Source: Jatrophihabitans sp.
Lineage (GTDB): Bacteria; Actinomycetota; Actinomycetes; Mycobacteriales; Jatrophihabitantaceae
DNA length: 7,101 nt
Assembly: GCA_004299665.1 (NCBI GenBank)
Contig: SCQZ01000242.1
Span: 1 to 7,101 of the forward strand
Direction of reading: 5' to 3'
The notes under the pieces were generated by a model. That model saw nothing but the letters and a program-made list of their open reading frames with translations, was not told the DNA's origin and made no database searches. Below, piece by piece: positions 6,139 through 7,101 of the stretch. The position numbers and the translations under genes are program-made. The first letter of the stretch is position 1, and every line of letters begins with the position of its first letter.

Positions 6139-6972
6139 GTGACCGTCGTCCTCGGCCTGCTCGCCGCCGTCAGTTACGGGCTGGCCGACTTCGCCGGCGG
6201 GGTCGCCTCACGGCGGCACAGCGCGGTGACGGTGCTGCTGTACAGCTATCCGGTCGGCGCGGTGCTCATGCTCGCGCTGCTGCCGCTGTTCCCGGGATCA
6301 CCGGACGGCCGCGTGGTGCTGTTCGGCGTTCTCGGCGGCGCGGCGGGGCTGTTCGGCGTGATCGTGCTGTACGGGCTGATGGTCGTCGCCCCGATGAACG
6401 TCATCTCCCCGGTGACCGCGGTGCTGTCGGCCATCGTGCCCGTCGTGTTCGCGGTGCTCACCGGGGAGCGCCCGACCGTGGCCGCCGGCGTCGGCATCGC
6501 GGTCGGCGTCGTCGCCGTCCTGCTGGTCAGCAGGACGAGCGAGGACCACCCGCACGGGCGCATCGGCGCGGGGGTGCTCGGGCTGGCGCTGCTCGCCGGT
6601 GTCGGGTTCGGCGCCTACTTCATCTTCCTGGCGCGGGCCGGGAACCACTCCGGCCTGTGGCCGCTGGTGATCTCGCGATGGACCTCGGCCTTGCTGATCG
6701 TCCCCGTCGCCGTCCGCCGCCGGAGGGTGGCGCCGGTCGGCGGGCGGATGCTGGCGCTGGTCGTCGGCTCGGGCACCTGCGACGCGCTGGCGAACATGTT
6801 CTTCCTGCTGGCCTCGCGCGCCGGCCTGCTCTCGCTCGCGTCGGTGCTCACGTCGCTCTACCCCGCGGTGACGGTGCTGCTCGCGGTGCTCATCCTGCGC
6901 GAGCACACCAGCCGGGTCCAGCGGCTCGGGCTGGCGCTGGCCGGCGCTGCGATCGTCCTCATCACCGTGTGA
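6139..6972 (+). CDS. EamA/DMT-family membrane transporter
   Basis: A 277-residue integral membrane protein of the drug/metabolite transporter superfamily with the usual ten hydrophobic segments in two EamA repeats. The first repeat starts at the N-terminus (LGLLAAVSYGLADF) and ends near residue 130, just before the charged linker SRTSEDHPHGR. The second repeat starts with LGLALLAGVGFGAYFIF and ends with the typical LYPAVTVLLAVLILREH and RLGLALAGAAIVLI at the C-terminus. The arginine cluster RRRR after the seventh helix fits a cytoplasmic loop. The family exports or exchanges amino acids, nucleotides, drugs and other small metabolites, and the substrate cannot be predicted. GTG 6139 is preferred to GTG 6136 because of the -10 element upstream; the two differ by one residue. 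It may be transcribed alone or with the upstream methyltransferase gene, which ends 25 bases earlier. Confidence 0.9.
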   Translation: MTVVLGLLAAVSYGLADFAGGVASRRHSAVTVLLYSYPVGAVLMLALLPLFPGSPDGRVVLFGVLGGAAGLFGVIVLYGLMVVAPMNVISPVTAVLSAIVPVVFAVLTGERPTVAAGVGIAVGVVAVLLVSRTSEDHPHGRIGAGVLGLALLAGVGFGAYFIFLARAGNHSGLWPLVISRWTSALLIVPVAVRRRRVAPVGGRMLALVVGSGTCDALANMFFLLASRAGLLSLASVLTSLYPAVTVLLAVLILREHTSRVQRLGLALAGAAIVLITV

Positions 6973-6987
6973 CGGCGGACGGGCCCG

Positions 6988-7012
6988 CTTGGCGCCACTC
7001 CAGTGCCACAAG
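6988..7012 (+). promoter_or_regulatory. Imperfect dyads upstream of the antitoxin gene, candidate operator
   Basis: The 55-base gap after the transporter gene holds TGGCGCCA (6990-6997), an 8-base perfect palindrome. It also holds CACT-CC-AGTG (6996-7005), flanked by CTTG at 6988 and CAAG ending at 7012 with a one-base offset. GCGCCA occurs at 6992-6997 and again at 7012-7017, 20 bases apart and so on the same helix face. Ribbon-helix-helix antitoxins usually repress their own promoter by binding short dyads, which is why this is suggested as an operator. There is no T-run, so it is unlikely to be an intrinsic terminator. Confidence 0.35.
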
Positions 7013-7015
7013 CGC

Positions 7016-7021
7016 CATAAT
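7016..7021 (+). promoter_or_regulatory. -10 element (CATAAT) for the antitoxin gene
   Basis: CATAAT differs from TATAAT at one base and ends 6 bases before ATG 7028, fitting a leaderless transcript. It lies within the perfect dyad CCAT-A-ATGG (7015-7023), so a repressor bound there would cover the -10. GGAG at 7022-7025 is only 2 bases from the ATG, too close for a normal Shine-Dalgarno. TTGGCG (6989-6994) is a possible -35, but its 21-base spacer is long. Confidence 0.5.
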
Positions 7022-7027
7022 GGAGCC

Positions 7028-7101
7028 ATGACCAGCATCCAGATCAAGGACGTCCCGGAGCAGGTCCACGCCGTGCTCCGCGCCCGCGCCGCCGCCGCCC
7101 A
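7028..7101 (+). CDS. VapB/FitA-type ribbon-helix-helix antitoxin, 3'-truncated by window edge
   Basis: Only the first 24 codons are present, beginning MTSIQIKDVPEQVHAVLRAR and followed by alanines. The pattern of a short beta strand (SIQIKDVP) and then an amphipathic helix (EQVHAVLRARAA) is that of FitA/VapB ribbon-helix-helix antitoxins, whose N-terminal strands pair in the dimer and bind the DNA major groove. Such proteins are about 75-90 residues and are usually followed within a few bases by a PIN-domain VapC RNase toxin, which would lie beyond the right edge. The dyads and -10 element upstream fit autoregulation. The toxin is not in the window, so a full toxin-antitoxin pair is inference; an orphan antitoxin is also possible. 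Confidence 0.72.
   Translation, partial: MTSIQIKDVPEQVHAVLRARAAAA

Noticed and set aside
6973..7015. Intrinsic terminator after the transporter gene
   Set aside because: The dyads here are imperfect and lack a T-run, and they lie immediately before a -10 element, so an operator reading fits better.

Overview
The window is a very GC-rich, gene-dense stretch in which every supportable gene lies on the + strand. The protein families point to an actinomycete: a RibD reductase-domain protein, a LigC-type ATP-dependent DNA ligase, an Rv2672/Hip1-like lipoprotein protease, and a UfaA1-like fatty-acid methyltransferase. Several start codons sit 6-8 bases after a TANNNT-like -10 element, as in leaderless actinobacterial transcripts. 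The genus cannot be fixed from the sequence alone.

Layout: (1) 2-553, the 3' part of a RibD C-terminal (DHFR-like) reductase gene, cut by the left edge. (2) 601-1743, a LigC-like ATP-dependent DNA ligase. (3) 1748-2542, an Abi-alpha (DUF4393-type) protein whose promoter appears to lie in the end of the ligase gene. (4) 2583-4172, a secreted lipoprotein serine hydrolase of the tripeptidyl-aminopeptidase/Hip1 kind. (5) 4160-4813, a small cytoplasmic alpha/beta hydrolase overlapping gene 4 by 13 bases. (6) 4845-6113, a cyclopropane-fatty-acid-synthase-like methyltransferase with a good Shine-Dalgarno sequence. (7) 6139-6972, an EamA/DMT-family transporter. (8) 7028 to the right edge, the start of a VapB/FitA-type ribbon-helix-helix antitoxin gene preceded by short dyads and a good -10 element.

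Genes 4, 5 and 6 look like one transcription unit: one promoter-like site upstream, then an overlap, then a 31-base gap, with ribosome-binding sites only inside the unit. Their shared theme may be the cell envelope and lipids (surface protease, hydrolase, lipid methylation), but this is inference. Genes 2, 3, 4, 7 and 8 each have their own leaderless-type promoter signature. No RNA genes, CRISPR arrays, insertion sequences or phage genes were seen. The most accessory-like items are the Abi-alpha gene and the antitoxin start at the right edge. I found no clear case for an entirely new system.
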